Of a stretch of 23,828 nucleotides of DNA, positions 22,377 to 23,828 are shown one piece after another; within the stretch, counting starts at the first letter, position 1, and each line of letters opens with the position of its first letter. Location of the stretch: positions 1 to 23,828 of the forward strand of contig QGUY01000020.1 of the NCBI GenBank assembly GCA_003242315.1, written 5' to 3'. The notes under the pieces were generated by a model that was given only the letters and a program-made list of their open reading frames with translations, was not told where the DNA came from and did not search any database. Made by a program: the position numbers and the translations under genes. This stretch comes from Bacteroidota bacterium. GTDB lineage: Bacteria; Bacteroidota; Bacteroidia; Cytophagales; Cyclobacteriaceae.

Positions 22377-23828
22377 GTGGCCAGAGTTAAGACCCGAAAT
22401 ATTTTTCAGACGTACCTGAACCGTCTCACGAACCTGACGGCTAACAACCGCTCTATTCTTTTGCTCCGGCTGCCGAAAGAGCAATTTATCGACGTCCATA
22501 AGTTCAACCTGCTTGACCACAAGCCGTCATTCCATGTGATCTCTTCTCTGATTGCCGGAAAGGCAGCAAAGGTTTGCCAGGTACTTGACAGTCGCGTGGA
22601 AGCGAACAACGAAGTAAGCGAACGACTTAAACGACTGCAACGACTCGACCGCTTCATCTTTGAAGAACGCGGCTCAAACGATCTCCACATAGGGTGGCCG
22701 TTTGTCCGGGGAAAATTAATGGACGGCACACTCGTTCGCGCGCCGCTGCTGTTCTTCCCCGTCAGCCTGAAACAAACACGCAACGATTGGATGATAGAGC
22801 CACGCCGCGACGCGGGCGTTGTAATCAACAAATCGTTCGCGCTTGCCTATGCATACTACAACAAGGTCGATCTTCCTGACGATCTCCTGGAAACCAATTT
22901 CGAAGACTTCGACAAGGACAGCACCGTTTGGAGAACGCAGTTGTACCAACTGCTCCAGGATAAGATCGAACTGAACTTCAACCGTGACAACTTCCGCGAT
23001 GAGCTCACACCTTTCTTGGAGTTCCGAAAGGCAGACTTTGATGCGTCACACCATCCTGGCGAGCTAACATTGTTCCCGGAAGCCGTACTCGGAATCTTCC
23101 CTCAGGCCGGCTCTCAATTGGTGGCCGACTACAAATACCTCATGGAGGCTGAGAACTTCACCGACATCGACGCCTTCTTCCTTCGCAATGTACCGGCAAC
23201 CGATGAAGGAAAAGTTCCGGAAGGGGAGACCATCCGTGAAGAACGCTTGTACATCCCCTTCGAAACCGATGCATGGCAGGAGAATGCCATAAAGAAAGCG
23301 AAGACCGGGAAGTCCATCGTCGTACAAGGTCCACCCGGAACCGGAAAGTCTCAATTGATCTGCAATCTCGTCGCCGATGCCGTTGCGTCAGGAAGAAAGG
23401 TGCTCGTTGTGTGTCAGAAGCGCGCCGCGCTCGATGTGGTGTACCGAAGGCTCCAGGAAATCGATATGGACGATTTTCTGGGATTGGTGCACGACTTCCG
23501 CAACGACCGAAGAGAAATCTTCGCGAAGATTGCACGCCAGATCGGTCGTATCGACGACTTTCGCGCACGCAACCGCAGTGTTGACATAATTCACATGGAG
23601 CGGAGATTCGTCCAGCTCTGCCGCCGCATTGATGCCATCGTTGAAGAATTGGAGGAATTCCGCCGCGTGCTGTACGACGATTCCGAATGCGGACTGTCCG
23701 TAAAGCAACTGTATCTTATTTCTAATCCCGCGGACGCTGCGGTAATTCTCAACCAGGAATATCAGTACTTCATGTTTAACGAGCTTGACGATTTCCTTCT
23801 GAAGCTGAAGAGCTATGCGGGATACGCG
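22377..23828 (+). CDS. DUF4011-like / superfamily 1 helicase, N-terminal part (3' end outside window)
   Basis: An uninterrupted frame of 484 codons runs from GTG 22377 off the right edge with no stop. The N-terminus has the LTANNRSILLLRL segment resembling the DUF4011-type module that precedes some SF1 ATPases. Residues ~100-300 contain WPFVRGKLMDGTLVRAPLLF and FPQAGSQLVADYKYLM. At ~300 a Q-motif-like DAWQENAIKKA is followed by Walker A GPPGTGKS (residues 318-325) and motif Ia VLVVCQKRAALDVVYRRL, as in AAA_11/UvrD-like SF1 helicases. The DExx box, later motifs and any C-terminal nuclease domain lie outside the window; relatives are often well over 1000 residues. The substrate (RNA or DNA) cannot be decided. 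No ATG is found near the start of the homologous region, so GTG is proposed. Confidence 0.85.
   Translation, partial: MARVKTRNIFQTYLNRLTNLTANNRSILLLRLPKEQFIDVHKFNLLDHKPSFHVISSLIAGKAAKVCQVLDSRVEANNEVSERLKRLQRLDRFIFEERGSNDLHIGWPFVRGKLMDGTLVRAPLLFFPVSLKQTRNDWMIEPRRDAGVVINKSFALAYAYYNKVDLPDDLLETNFEDFDKDSTVWRTQLYQLLQDKIELNFNRDNFRDELTPFLEFRKADFDASHHPGELTLFPEAVLGIFPQAGSQLVADYKYLMEAENFTDIDAFFLRNVPATDEGKVPEGETIREERLYIPFETDAWQENAIKKAKTGKSIVVQGPPGTGKSQLICNLVADAVASGRKVLVVCQKRAALDVVYRRLQEIDMDDFLGLVHDFRNDRREIFAKIARQIGRIDDFRARNRSVDIIHMERRFVQLCRRIDAIVEELEEFRRVLYDDSECGLSVKQLYLISNPADAAVILNQEYQYFMFNELDDFLLKLKSYAGYA

Noticed and set aside
22406..23708. Several minus-strand open frames opposite the helicase gene
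   Set aside because: The plus-strand frame is continuous over 484 codons with SF1 motifs; the minus-strand frames overlap each other and lack motifs.
11520..23828. Defence-island interpretation based on nuclease, helicase and DUF genes
   Set aside because: The nuclease is a secreted S1/P1 enzyme, the other genes are core functions, and no toxin, restriction, CBASS, retron or mobile-element gene is visible. The helicase alone is insufficient.

Overview
This window looks like a chromosomal segment of a Bacteroidota bacterium, probably a Cytophagales-like lineage. That placement is inferred from four things: TAnnTTTG-type -7 boxes sitting very close to start codons, lipoprotein signals followed by acidic residues, a hybrid two-component protein ending in an AraC-type HTH, and families common in that phylum (DUF2851, DUF4136, an ftsK-lolA pair). 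Codon use and base composition look even across the window. I see no integrase, transposase, tRNA, rRNA or CRISPR array.

Layout. 1-1999: the 3' end of a DUF4136-like gene and a strong bidirectional terminator, then a minus-strand outer-membrane beta-barrel gene and pyrD. 2005-5452 (minus): a small lipoprotein, a gene-free stretch with a duplicated TAATCATTA-type box, and a large hybrid kinase/regulator. 5560-9611 (plus): ftsK, a lolA-like carrier gene and pyrF. 9744-11417 (minus): gamma-glutamyltransferase. 11520-15591 (plus): a compact set consisting of a DUF2851 protein, a polytopic membrane protein coupled to it by an ATGATG junction, a NeuD/PglD-like left-handed beta-helix protein and a nucleoside phosphorylase. 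15829-18045: an L,D-transpeptidase lipoprotein and an S1/P1 nuclease, convergent and overlapping by 51 bp. 18139-18924: a DUF155/RMD1 membrane-anchored protein. 18972-21370 (minus): hemA, an ECF sigma factor and a membrane protein, probably one operon. 21622-22356: a ComEA-like helix-hairpin-helix protein. 22377 to the window edge: the N-terminal part of a DUF4011-like/SF1 helicase.

How the genes work together. Most are core functions: pyrimidine synthesis (pyrD, pyrF), chromosome segregation (ftsK), envelope biogenesis (lolA-like, L,D-transpeptidase, beta-barrel), glutathione/peptide turnover (ggt), tetrapyrrole entry (hemA) and nucleotide salvage (phosphorylase, S1/P1 nuclease). The parts most worth a second look are the 11.5-15.6 kb cluster, where the beta-helix protein has lost the catalytic histidines of its family; the hybrid kinase with a degenerate G1 ATP-binding box; the hemA-sigma-membrane protein linkage; and the recurring near-leaderless promoter layout. 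I found no convincing complete new defence or mobile system.
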